A program made the position numbers and the translations under genes. Shown piece after piece: positions 7,179 through 14,540 of a stretch of 33,621 nucleotides of DNA. Each line of letters opens with the position of its first letter. The stretch's first letter is position 1. The notes beneath the pieces were generated by a model. That model was not told where the DNA came from and ran no database searches. It saw nothing but the letters and a program-made list of their open reading frames with translations. This DNA comes from JACQID01 sp035289125 (GTDB lineage Archaea; Aenigmatarchaeota; Aenigmatarchaeia; GW2011-AR5), in assembly GCA_035289125.1 (NCBI GenBank), contig DATDXW010000026.1, positions 1 to 33,621 of the forward strand, in the 5' to 3' direction.

Positions 7179-8171
7179 ATGCTCGAAATAAACGGCAATG
7201 CGGGAGGCGGCTCGGTCGTGCGCATCGCCGTTGCGCTTTCTGCGATGACGCAAAAGCCGTGCAAAATAACCCATATCCGCGAGAAGCGCGCCAACCCCGG
7301 AATGCAGGCGCAGCACATTGCTGCCGTGAAAGCTGTGGCTACTATGTGTGATGCGTCCGTGACAGGATGCTTCGTCGGTTCTTCCGGGCTTGAATTTACG
7401 CCCAAAGAAATGAAAGGACGAACGTTTGAACTCGCCATGGGAACAGCCGGCTCCATCGCGCTTGTGCTTCAGGCTATTATGATCGCCGCGCTCGCCGCAA
7501 AAGAAGTGGTGCGCGTAAAAATAACAGGCGGCACTGTCAACAAGTGGGCGCCGTCTCTGTCATATCTGCAAAACGTCACTCTTCCGATACTGAAAAAAAT
7601 GGGATACGATGCCACTGTGAACGTCATAAAGCACGGGTTCTATCCGAAAGGCGGCGGCATCGTTGAAGCCATAATAAAGCCGCGCACGCTAAAGCCGGTA
7701 AATCTCACGGAACGCGGCGGCGTGACGCGCGTGCTTGGAACTGCTCTTGCGTCATCGGACTTAAAAAAAGGAAAAGTTACCGAGCGTATGGCGAAGACGG
7801 CAATGATTGAGGGCGCGAACATAAAAGCTGAATATACTGAAACCCTTTCGACCGGCGGCATCATTGACATGTTCGCGCAGTGCGAATATTCCGTACTGGG
7901 CGTGTCTGTACTGGCAGAGCGCGACAAAAGCGCGGAAAGCGTGGGAAAAGAAGCTGCATCGCTGTTGCAGGAAGCAATAGAAAGCAACGCCGCAGTGGAC
8001 GAGCACATGGCAGACCAGATTCTGCCTTTTCTCGCCGTAGCGGGCGGCGCGGTTCGCGTTCCGCGCATAACGGAACATTGCATTGTTAACATGAATGTGA
8101 TAAACCAGTTTTTAAAAGTGCCCTTCAGCATCAAAGAAAACATAATAAAAGCGGAAAAATCACAACCTTGA
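7179..8171 (+). CDS. rtcA: RNA 3'-terminal phosphate cyclase
   Basis: A 330-residue RtcA that converts an RNA 3'-phosphate to a 2',3'-cyclic phosphate through a covalent enzyme-AMP. It starts with the family's INGNAGGGSVVRIAVALSAM. KRANPGMQAQHIAAVKA lies near residue 37, and the KGGG of GFYPKGGGIVEA near 153. The adenylated histidine is predicted at about residue 276 in VDEHMADQ, followed by LAVAGGAVR. Length is normal. The gene begins 6 nt after aCPSF2 and so probably shares its message, joining an RNA-cutting and an RNA-end-modifying enzyme. Its last 12 nt overlap the convergent small heat-shock gene. Confidence 0.94.
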   Translation: MLEINGNAGGGSVVRIAVALSAMTQKPCKITHIREKRANPGMQAQHIAAVKAVATMCDASVTGCFVGSSGLEFTPKEMKGRTFELAMGTAGSIALVLQAIMIAALAAKEVVRVKITGGTVNKWAPSLSYLQNVTLPILKKMGYDATVNVIKHGFYPKGGGIVEAIIKPRTLKPVNLTERGGVTRVLGTALASSDLKKGKVTERMAKTAMIEGANIKAEYTETLSTGGIIDMFAQCEYSVLGVSVLAERDKSAESVGKEAASLLQEAIESNAAVDEHMADQILPFLAVAGGAVRVPRITEHCIVNMNVINQFLKVPFSIKENIIKAEKSQP

Positions 8172-8501
8172 AAGTTTCTTCATCTTTATCGTGAGCGTTC
8201 CGCCTTTCAGCTTCGCCTTCGCAGACTTGCGGTTCACCTTCTGCGGCAGCGCGAAGAATCGGCGTATGGAGTCTGTGAACATCTCCTCATCTTCGTCCAT
8301 CAGCTTCTGCGCGACTATGTCTATAGTGTCCTCGGTTATGTCAAAGTCTATCTCGCTCCTGCCGAATCCCACGAGTTCCGCAGTCACTGTTATCTCGTCC
8401 TCGCTTTCGTCTATATTGACCGGCATCTCGGAACGCTCGCCTTTTGCCGGAGGCTCTTGCTGCAAATCCCAGTAATAAACCAGATTCTTGTCGCGTTTCA
8501 T
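8160..8501 (-). CDS. Hsp20/alpha-crystallin family small heat-shock protein
   Basis: A 113-residue protein whose residues 25-110 form an alpha-crystallin domain (VNIDESEDEITVTAELVGFG, then EIDFDITEDTIDIVAQK, then IRRFFALPQKVNRKSAKAKL, then GGTLTIKMKKL). The A-x-x-x-G-x-L-x-I/V motif is present as AKLKGGTLTI. The C-terminal tail ends right after the domain, without an I-x-I/V anchor, so oligomerisation may be limited. It would hold unfolded proteins in the cytoplasm. The frame opens further upstream, but ATG at 8501 lies about 24-30 nt from ATTTAATTG (8525-8534), a good leaderless fit. Confidence 0.88.
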   Translation of the reverse strand: MKRDKNLVYYWDLQQEPPAKGERSEMPVNIDESEDEITVTAELVGFGRSEIDFDITEDTIDIVAQKLMDEDEEMFTDSIRRFFALPQKVNRKSAKAKLKGGTLTIKMKKLSRL

Positions 8502-8526
8502 AGTTATTCCTTGCACAGCAAAGCAA

Positions 8527-9177
8527 TTAAATCTTATTGCTCCTATTTTGCGCCAGCAACTGCTTGATGTAGAAGTTTATGCTGCCGGTTTTGGGCATCC
8601 CGTGTCCGGGAAGAAGATGCTTTATCTGCAGTTGCGCCAGTTTCTTCAGCGACTCCTGCATTTCTGTGTCACTACCGGAAGGCATGTCCGTGCGTCCGGG
8701 CCCCTGCCAGAACACGGTATCGCCGGAAATCAGCATCCCGCTTTCTTCGTCGAAAAGGCACAGCGAGCCAGGACTGTGCCCAGGCGTGTGGATGACACGA
8801 AAAGTGAAATTATCCGTTTTTATCCCGATGCCCTCGCGCAGTCTTTTGTCCGCGGTCATGGAGCGCGCGACGGCGCCGGACATCTCCGCACAGGTGCCGT
8901 TGCCCGTCTCCAACCATTCGGCTTCCTTCTCGTGCACGCACACCGTCGCCTTCAGCCAGTCCCGGAACTTCTTGGCGCCGCCTGCATGGTTATAATGCGA
9001 ATGCGTCACGACGATCGTCTTCAGCCGCGAAGTGTCGTACCTTCCAGCAATGTACTCTTTCGCGCGTGCGAACCACTCCCCGCTGCCTGAATCCACAAGC
9101 AGTTGCCCATCTATGATATAGCTGTTCGAGTCATTCCCTGCCCCTGCCAGCACGTCCACGCCTTTCAGAATTTCCAT
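8527..9177 (-). CDS. MBL-fold (glyoxalase II-like) hydrolase
   Basis: A 216-residue metallo-beta-lactamase-fold protein. The first metal motif reads THSHYNHAGG (residues 58-67), where the family normally has HxHxDH; here Asp is Asn63 (codon AAC). The other ligands are in place: HTPGHSPGSL near 140, GDTVFW near 160 and the late GHGMP near 198. Members hydrolyse thioesters, lactones and similar bonds, but the Asp to Asn change removes a ligand of the second metal. The enzyme may be mononuclear, altered in chemistry, or inactive. The start at 9177 has CTTAAGATT about 20-30 nt upstream. The substrate is unknown. Confidence 0.88.
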   Translation of the reverse strand: MEILKGVDVLAGAGNDSNSYIIDGQLLVDSGSGEWFARAKEYIAGRYDTSRLKTIVVTHSHYNHAGGAKKFRDWLKATVCVHEKEAEWLETGNGTCAEMSGAVARSMTADKRLREGIGIKTDNFTFRVIHTPGHSPGSLCLFDEESGMLISGDTVFWQGPGRTDMPSGSDTEMQESLKKLAQLQIKHLLPGHGMPKTGSINFYIKQLLAQNRSNKI

Positions 9178-9218
9178 GAAAAAGACTATCTAAGCAAATC
9201 TTAAGAAAGGAAGCCGTC

Positions 9219-9755
9219 TCATTTCATTCCGCATGCCCGCAATCCCAGTTCCTTCTTTATCTCTTCAAAATTCCCGTGCGGCTTCCGCAGCAGGGCAAGC
9301 GCCCGCCCGGCATTTTCCAGCAGTCCTTCGTTGAAGGTGAACATGCCTGCCAATTGCCCGAACATCTCTGCCCGTCCAGAGTCCAGCCCGTAAAAGCTCA
9401 GTTGCGGCACCCACACGAAAAGAAGCCCTTCCATGTCCTGCACACTCTTCTCTTTTCTCTCCGTGAGAAGAAAATAATAGTATTCCGCAAGGGCGTCGCC
9501 CATCCCGCTTCGTATCACGCTCTTGTTCGCAGCCACTTCCGCGGCGACGCCGTCATAGCCGTAAAGCGCCATGTACGTCTCCCGAACCGCCAGCATAGCT
9601 ACGTAACGCACATCGGAAACAAACGGGTCGCTGCTATTAAGGGTAAGCGAAAGCTCGTCCCCGTCCACTATGGCGCAGGTTTGCCCGCCAAGCGAAACGC
9701 GCACCTTTCTGAAAGAAAACGTATCATTTATAGCCCGTATCGCATGGCGAATCAT
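9219..9755 (-). CDS. Hypothetical protein, 178 residues
   Basis: I recognise no family. From ATG 9755 (MIRHAIRAINDTFSFRKVRV) the protein is soluble, with a helix-rich, aromatic middle (DALAEYYYFLLTERKEK, then GLLFVWVPQLSFYGLD) and a C-terminal KELGLRACG. The frame extends to 9821, but that extension runs into the tandem hairpin repeats. A TATA-like ATATTTATACC formed partly by the repeat end (about 9778-9788) lies 24-33 nt before ATG 9755. So the repeat seems to supply its promoter. The function cannot be told from the context. Confidence 0.7.
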   Translation of the reverse strand: MIRHAIRAINDTFSFRKVRVSLGGQTCAIVDGDELSLTLNSSDPFVSDVRYVAMLAVRETYMALYGYDGVAAEVAANKSVIRSGMGDALAEYYYFLLTERKEKSVQDMEGLLFVWVPQLSFYGLDSGRAEMFGQLAGMFTFNEGLLENAGRALALLRKPHGNFEEIKKELGLRACGMK

Positions 9756-9784
9756 GCTATAGATATGCAGGCGGTATGGTATAA

Positions 9785-9978
9785 ATATCCCCTTTTTGCT
9801 GTGGCAAAAAGTCGATGCCATATTATACGATTACGCGCCGCTTACATATCCCCTTTTTGCTGTGGCAAAAAGTCGATGCCATATTATACGATTACGCGCC
9901 GCTTACATATCCCCTTTTTGCTGTACCAGACTGACGCACTGCGTGCGTCTATCACCATCCAAGTCGATGCCATATTAT
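9785..9978 (-). repeat. Tandem array of three hairpin elements (61-bp period)
   Basis: Two identical 61-bp units (9789-9849 and 9850-9910) are followed by a third (9911-9978) that keeps only the ends. On the minus strand each unit reads TAATATGGCATCGACTT at one end and GCAAAAAGGGGATAT at the other. Units 1 and 2 hold the stem CTTTTTGC-CACA-GCAAAAAG, while the third holds GACGCAC-GCA-GTGCGTC. They belong to the same family as the elements at 5823, 28556 and 29915-30560. The array ends at the promoter of the hypothetical gene starting at 9755. Confidence 0.85.
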
Positions 9979-10065
9979 CCTTTGAGAAATTCAGGAAAGC
10001 TTTGCTTGAATTACCCTGAAGATATTTCACATGAACAGGCATTCCTGTGATAAAATTTCCGGATT

Positions 10066-10095
10066 CATCGAATTCTCTGGAATTCGATGTTTAAA
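10066..10095 (+). promoter_or_regulatory. Dyad operator plus TATA box, copy 2
   Basis: A perfect dyad CATCGAATTC-TCTG-GAATTCGATG (10066-10089) is followed directly by TTTAAA. It matches the module at 3347-3376 in 29 of 30 bases. It lies 51 nt before the heptose kinase-isomerase start. A second TATA-like GATTTAAG at 10118-10125 is closer (22-29 nt), so the gene may have two promoters. A related half-site GGAATTTAGATGTTTAAAAG is at 12419-12438. Confidence 0.65.
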
Positions 10096-10146
10096 AGGTA
10101 TGCAAAAGTATGAAAAGGATTTAAGCGTTTCCTGCGCATTAAGCAG

Positions 10147-11643
10147 ATGAATCTGCCCTCTCTGGCGGGAAAACGTGTGCTTGTGATAGGCGACGTCATG
10201 CTTGACCGCTACATGTATGGGGAGGTTCTGCGTATTTCTCCGGAAGCCCCTGTGCCCGTGGTACGCGTTTCCGGTGAAAAGTTTGTGCCGGGCGGTGCGG
10301 GCAACACGGCCAATAATATTGCATCCCTCGGCGGAAAGCCGAAACTTGTCGGCGTCGTGGGCGCCGACGCCTCCGGTTCGCTGCTTCTGAGAGAAATGGA
10401 ATCACTGGGAATAGACACATCCGGCGTGCTTCGCGATAACACCCGGCCCACGATAGAGAAAACCCGCATTGTCGGCCAGTCCCAGCAAATGATAAGGATA
10501 GACTACGAGAAGTCCGAATATCTCAACAGCGACATGGAAAGTAACCTGATAAAGAATATAGAACGCAGCGTTTCTGACACCGATATAGTCGTCGTTTCCG
10601 ATTACGGCAAGGGTGTGGTCACCGAAAACTTGCTTCACTTTCTTTATGAGGCGTGCGAACGGAACGGAAAAAGGATTATAATCGACCCCAAGCCGCGCAA
10701 CTCGGGCTTTTATCGCGCGTTTCTGATAACGCCCAACGAGAAAGAAGCCGCGGAGATTACAGGCGCTGCTAATATAGAGGATATGGCTGCAAAGTTCTCG
10801 GGCATCGCATCAAACGTTCTCATAACCCGCGGCGAAAAGGGCATGTATCTTCACACAGAGAACGGAAAACGCGTTGTTATTCCCACGGAAGCGAGGCAGG
10901 TATTTGACGTTTCGGGAGCGGGCGATACTGTGGTGGCCGTGCTTTCCCTCGTGCTCGCCGCAGGCGCTGATGTAGAAGATGCGGCGCGCATCGCCAATCG
11001 CGCCGCGGGCATCGTGGTCGGAAAAGCCGGCACAGCCACGCTTACGATTGACGAGTTGCAGAACACAGTAGGTTCTGACATATACGGATTCCTGCAGGAA
11101 ACCATAACTGCAATGAAATTGCTGGCCGAGAAAGAGATGCCGTCCATAGAGAAGCTGGCTGACGCCATACGAGAAACGTACGTCAACCGGAAGAAAATAT
11201 TGGTTTTCGGCAACGGCGGCTCCGCTTCTGACGCGCAACACTTCGTAGGCGAACTCGTCGGGCGATTCAAGCGCGAAAGGGCGGGCCTGCCCGCGATATC
11301 TCTCAATTCCGATACTACGATACTCACGGCGATAAGCAATGACTACGGATATCCCAGTGTATTTGAACGGCAAGTCGAAGCGTTAGCCAGTCCAGGCGAC
11401 CTTGTGATAGGCATAACCACAAGCGGCAATTCTGAAAATGTAGTGCGTGCCATCGCGAAAGCAAAGGAGATGTGTATAAGGACTGCGTGCCTCACGGGCG
11501 GGAGCGGCGGCAAGGTTGCGGTTCTCGCGGACTTGGCTATAAAGGTGCCCTCCGATAATACTCCAAGAATACAGGAATGCCATACGGCAATAATACACGT
11601 GGTCTGCGAGTTGTTGGAAAAAGAGCTGTACGGTGAACCATGA
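10147..11643 (+). CDS. Heptose-7-phosphate kinase fused to sedoheptulose-7-phosphate isomerase
   Basis: A 498-residue two-domain protein. Residues 1-310 are a PfkB-type kinase of the HldA/RfaE1 family: GDVMLDRYMYGEVLRISPEA, PGGAGNTANNIASLGG, DYGKGVVT, DPKPRN, and the catalytic VSGAGDTVVA near 255. Residues about 315-490 are a SIS domain of the GmhA family: FGNGGSASDAQHFVGELVG near 353, LNSDTTILTAISNDYGY, TTSGNSENVVRAI, and the catalytic-type QECHTAIIH near 475. GmhA turns sedoheptulose-7-P into manno-heptose-7-P, and the kinase phosphorylates C1. E. coli HldE instead joins the kinase to the adenylyltransferase, which here is the separate next gene (start overlaps by 4 nt). I see no GmhB phosphatase in the window. 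The fusion is seen directly; the pathway is inferred. Confidence 0.9.
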   Translation: MNLPSLAGKRVLVIGDVMLDRYMYGEVLRISPEAPVPVVRVSGEKFVPGGAGNTANNIASLGGKPKLVGVVGADASGSLLLREMESLGIDTSGVLRDNTRPTIEKTRIVGQSQQMIRIDYEKSEYLNSDMESNLIKNIERSVSDTDIVVVSDYGKGVVTENLLHFLYEACERNGKRIIIDPKPRNSGFYRAFLITPNEKEAAEITGAANIEDMAAKFSGIASNVLITRGEKGMYLHTENGKRVVIPTEARQVFDVSGAGDTVVAVLSLVLAAGADVEDAARIANRAAGIVVGKAGTATLTIDELQNTVGSDIYGFLQETITAMKLLAEKEMPSIEKLADAIRETYVNRKKILVFGNGGSASDAQHFVGELVGRFKRERAGLPAISLNSDTTILTAISNDYGYPSVFERQVEALASPGDLVIGITTSGNSENVVRAIAKAKEMCIRTACLTGGSGGKVAVLADLAIKVPSDNTPRIQECHTAIIHVVCELLEKELYGEP

Positions 11644-12119
11644 TGGGAAAGGCAACGAGCATATATGAAGCCGCGCGCATGGCGGTAGAAATGCGCGCGC
11701 GGAACGAGAAAGTCGTCACCACTAACGGCGTTTTTGACATTCTCCACGCAGGTCACGTTGATTATCTGAAGCGCGCGAAAGCGCTGGGCGACGCCCTTTT
11801 CGTCGCCGTCAACAGCGACGATTCCGTAAAAATAAACAAAGGCGACAAGCGCCCGATAAATCCGCTGGAAGACAGGATGACTGTACTGGCGGCACTGGAA
11901 TGCGTGGACTATGTTTTTTCTTTCGGCGAGCGCGACCCGTGTGCGTGGCTTGAGAAAATAAAGCCCGCCGTGCATGTCAAGGGAGGCGACTACAAGATGC
12001 CGCTCATTGAGCAGGGCGTGGTGGAAAAGAACGGCGGCCGCGTTGTGCTTATTCCCGCCGTCAAAGGCAAGTCCACGACGAGTATCATTGAAAAGATAAA
12101 ATCGGTGTATTGCCAGTAG
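11640..12119 (+). CDS. hldC: Heptose-1-phosphate adenylyltransferase (HldC/RfaE2-like)
   Basis: A 159-residue nucleotidyltransferase of the cytidylyltransferase-like fold. TTNGVFDILHAGHVDYL (residues 26-42) contains the HxGH ATP-binding motif. VNSDDSVKINKGDKRP, PLEDRMTVLAALECVDYV and the late KGKSTTSIIEKI follow the RfaE2/HldC pattern. The product would be an ADP-heptose used by heptosyltransferases; a GT9 enzyme of that type is encoded at 14541. The start overlaps the previous stop in a coupled arrangement (ATGATGG), and either of the two adjacent ATG codons could serve. Related glycerol-3-phosphate or FAD-type enzymes share the fold, but the direct linkage to GmhA and HldA favours heptose. 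Confidence 0.9.
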   Translation: MMGKATSIYEAARMAVEMRARNEKVVTTNGVFDILHAGHVDYLKRAKALGDALFVAVNSDDSVKINKGDKRPINPLEDRMTVLAALECVDYVFSFGERDPCAWLEKIKPAVHVKGGDYKMPLIEQGVVEKNGGRVVLIPAVKGKSTTSIIEKIKSVYCQ

Positions 12120-12203
12120 CTTAAAATCAATTTCTACTGTAGTTTTTGAAAAATCTTTGAAATTCTCATATTTCAGAAACTACGGCATCATGAAAAGATA
12201 AGA

Positions 12204-12220
12204 TGTAAACTACCCGCCAC
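12204..12220 (+). repeat. TGTAAACTACCCGCCAC motif, copy 1
   Basis: The 17 bases recur exactly at 16649-16665 and, in changed form, at 22502-22517. All copies lie at boundaries between gene blocks and lead into palindromic sequence. Ends of IS200/IS605-type elements often look similar, but no transposase or TnpB is present, so this is only a suggestion. Confidence 0.5.
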
Positions 12221-12418
12221 GAGCAACTTGACGCACGATGCTGTATGACGGCTTCGCTTTCCGATGGCGCGTCTTCGTGAGAGACGTTTAGTAAGGGACG
12301 AACGTTCTGCGCATACGGCGATGACGGAACGGGGTAGCTAACCCGCCATTATCCAACGTCTGGGACGCACCAGCAACGCCGCTTCGGTGGCTTTAGGTGT
12401 GCGGGTTATAAACGCGGC

Positions 12419-12438
12419 GGAATTTAGATGTTTAAAAG
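12419..12438 (+). promoter_or_regulatory. Promoter of the UDP-sugar dehydrogenase operon
   Basis: GGAATTTAGATGTTTAAAAG resembles the right half and TATA of the dyad module at 10066-10095 (GGAATTCGATGTTTAAAAG), without the left arm. The TTTAAAA lies 25-31 nt before the ATG at 12461. Confidence 0.5.
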
Positions 12439-12460
12439 CGTTTTCCGCGAAGGATTAATA

Positions 12461-13726
12461 ATGAAGATTTCCATAGTCGGCACAGGGTATGTGGGACTTT
12501 CTACTGCCGTGGGTTTCGCTATAAAGGGGCACGACGTAACGTGCATAGACGTTGACCGGAACAAAGTCGCTCTTGTCAATAGCGGCAAAGCTCCCTTCTA
12601 CGAAGTAGGCATAGAGGAAGGCTTGCAAAATGCGATAAAAAACGGCAAGCTCCGCGCCACTACCGACTACTCTGCCGTCAAAGACAGCGAAATTACGTTC
12701 ATCTGTGTCGGCACGCCCTCTGACGAAACGGGAAAAATGGACGTGAGTTACGTGAAAACAGCAACCGAAAGCATCGCAAAGGTTATTGCAGACAAGCCGT
12801 ATCACGTTGTCGTTGTTAAGTCTACCGTGGTGCCCGGCACGACGCGCGACGTCGTGCTGCCTATACTGAAAAAGCACGCTGCGACCTTCGGACTGTGCAT
12901 GAACCCAGAATTCCTCCGTGAAGGGATGGCACTGGAAGATTTTCTCAATCCCGACCGTATGGTAATCGGCGAGCTTGATGTAAAATCCGGCGACATGCTG
13001 ATGAAAGCGTATCAGAAATTCAACGCACCGTTCGTGCGCGTTCCCCTGTCCACGGCGGAAATGATAAAATATGCATCTAATACTTTTCTTGCTGCGCGCA
13101 TTTCCTTGATCAACGAAATAGGCAATGCCTGCAAGAAACTGGGCATAGACGTTTACGACGTGGCTCATGCACTGGGGCAGGACAAACGCATAGGCCCGCA
13201 TTTTCTTGAAGCCGGTATAGGATTCGGCGGCTCCTGCTTCCCTAAAGACGTTTCTGCGCTGATGCACAAGGCGGAAGAGCTGGGAACGGGCAACGAAATT
13301 ATGAAAGCCGTGCTTAGCGTGAATGCAAACCAACGCAAAGTCATAGTGGATATGCTGAAGCGCAGGCTTTCGTTAAAAGGCGCAAAAATCGCCGTGCTGG
13401 GCGTTGCATTCAAGCACGATTCCGACGACGTTCGCGAATCGCCCGCCATAAACGTCCTTCGGGCGTTAAAGCGCGAAGGCGCGGACGTGTGGGCGTACGA
13501 CCCGCAGGCAATGGAAAATGCAAAAAAAATCGCGCCTGAAATAAAATACGCCTCGCGCGAAAAGTGCCTGAAGGACGCGGACGCGTGCCTTCTCCTCACG
13601 AACTGGCACGAATTCCGCACGATGGAAGACAAAGACTTCGCAGTCATGAAAAATAAGATAATAATAGAAGGCAGAAGCATACTGGACAGGAAAAAAGTTT
13701 CCGGTTACGAAGGCATGTGCTGGTGA
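12461..13726 (+). CDS. UDP-glucose/UDP-sugar 6-dehydrogenase
   Basis: A 421-residue enzyme with the UDPGDH three-domain plan. The Rossmann start is MKISIVGTGYVGLSTAVGFA, the central substrate-binding part includes NPEFLREGMALEDF, and the catalytic cysteine is at about residue 259 in GFGGSCFPKD. The C-terminal domain includes GVAFKHDSDDVRESPA. It oxidises the C6 hydroxyl of a nucleotide hexose to a uronic acid using NAD; UDP-glucose is the likely substrate, UDP-ManNAc or GDP-mannose less so. The frame opens 11 codons earlier, but the TATA box GATGTTTAAAAG at 12427-12438 fits a leaderless start at ATG 12461. It leads an operon with the next two genes (4-nt and 6-nt gaps). Confidence 0.92.
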   Translation: MKISIVGTGYVGLSTAVGFAIKGHDVTCIDVDRNKVALVNSGKAPFYEVGIEEGLQNAIKNGKLRATTDYSAVKDSEITFICVGTPSDETGKMDVSYVKTATESIAKVIADKPYHVVVVKSTVVPGTTRDVVLPILKKHAATFGLCMNPEFLREGMALEDFLNPDRMVIGELDVKSGDMLMKAYQKFNAPFVRVPLSTAEMIKYASNTFLAARISLINEIGNACKKLGIDVYDVAHALGQDKRIGPHFLEAGIGFGGSCFPKDVSALMHKAEELGTGNEIMKAVLSVNANQRKVIVDMLKRRLSLKGAKIAVLGVAFKHDSDDVRESPAINVLRALKREGADVWAYDPQAMENAKKIAPEIKYASREKCLKDADACLLLTNWHEFRTMEDKDFAVMKNKIIIEGRSILDRKKVSGYEGMCW

Positions 13727-13730
13727 CAAA

Positions 13731-14534
13731 ATGAAGGCAATAATTCTCGCGGCAGGAAAAGGCACGAGACTTAGACCGCTTACTTACGGGATACCGAAAC
13801 CGCTAATACAAGTGAAGTCAAAGCCCGTTATAGACTGGGCCATCCATAACATTGCCAAATGCGACGAAATCAAGGATATAATCGTAGCTGTAGCGGGAGG
13901 AAACGAAGGCGATCCGGACGAAATCAAAATGTATTCCACGCATGCGAGCGCGATAAGCAATTACGTGAAGTTCAATAAAGAATTTCCCGGTATCATTCAC
14001 ACGGAGCAGACGCCCCAGAAAGAAACGGGCGGCGATTTGAAATTCCTCGCGAAAAAAAACAAACTGGAAGAAGAGACCGTGATAGTCGCATACGGTGACA
14101 TAGTGACCAGCATAGATGTAAATGCCATGCTGGCGTATCATAGAAAATGTCGGAAAGCGCTGGGCGTTTCTGCAACTGTTGCGCTCTTTGAAGTACCTGA
14201 AAAAGACATAGGCAGATTTGGAATCGCAACGCGCAAGAACGTGCAAGGAAACGACATCGTGACGAGCTTTGTAGAAAAACCCGTGAGGTCAGAGTCACGG
14301 CTTGCAAACTCCGGCTATTACATACTGGAAATGCGTGACGTTTATCGCCTTCTGCCGGACGGCGCGGAGAAAGTGGAAAGAACCGTCTTCCCTGCGCTCG
14401 CTACTCAAGGCAAACTCGCAGGCTTCATCACAACACTTCCTTACTGGCTTGACATCGGCACGCTTGAATCTTTGGAAGAAGCAAACGCGCGCGCCCACGA
14501 AGGCATAATATTACCTCCTTCCAAGAGCGGATAG
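13731..14534 (+). CDS. Sugar-1-phosphate nucleotidyltransferase
   Basis: A 267-residue protein of the NTP_transferase family (GalU/RmlA/archaeal G1P-NTase). The intact signature LAAGKGTRLRPLTYGIPKPL begins at residue 6. Other conserved parts are TEQTPQKETGG with the base-binding Q/E residues, YGDIVTSID, FVEKP, NSGYYILE, and the metal-binding DIGT near residue 242. It makes an NDP-sugar from a sugar-1-phosphate and NTP with pyrophosphate release. Because it follows the dehydrogenase by 4 nt, UDP-glucose is an attractive product, but specificity cannot be read from sequence. It is a useful comparison for the degenerate relative at 15586-16335, which lacks both GxGTR and DIGT. Confidence 0.88.
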   Translation: MKAIILAAGKGTRLRPLTYGIPKPLIQVKSKPVIDWAIHNIAKCDEIKDIIVAVAGGNEGDPDEIKMYSTHASAISNYVKFNKEFPGIIHTEQTPQKETGGDLKFLAKKNKLEEETVIVAYGDIVTSIDVNAMLAYHRKCRKALGVSATVALFEVPEKDIGRFGIATRKNVQGNDIVTSFVEKPVRSESRLANSGYYILEMRDVYRLLPDGAEKVERTVFPALATQGKLAGFITTLPYWLDIGTLESLEEANARAHEGIILPPSKSG

Positions 14535-14540
14535 ATTCTT

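Larger units (their letters stand above)
12120..12460. other. 340-nt non-coding, structured region
   Basis: No convincing gene is present. The first 80 bases are AT-rich. From about 12204 the sequence becomes GC-rich and full of stems: CGTCT/AGACG (12270-12286), an interrupted palindrome CGGGGTAGCTAACCCG (12330-12345), and GCCGC-TTCG-GTGGC with a UUCG-type tetraloop (12378-12391) nested in CGCACC/GGTGTG. No T-loop or anticodon arm of a tRNA is seen, nor SRP or RNase P core motifs. It could be an untyped structured RNA or the relic of a mobile element. Confidence 0.45.

Noticed and set aside
9276..10019. A 247-codon plus-strand frame through the hypothetical gene and tandem repeats
   Set aside because: It runs antisense to a better frame and through repeated non-coding units, giving repeated nonsense peptide.
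12121..12460. tRNA, SRP RNA or RNase P RNA
   Set aside because: No T-loop GTTC-type sequence, no anticodon arm, and no SRP or RNase P core motifs were found.
12455..13333. A 292-codon open frame antisense to the UDP-sugar dehydrogenase
   Set aside because: The sense strand encodes a complete, motif-rich enzyme. The antisense peptide is a cysteine- and histidine-rich shadow without domains.
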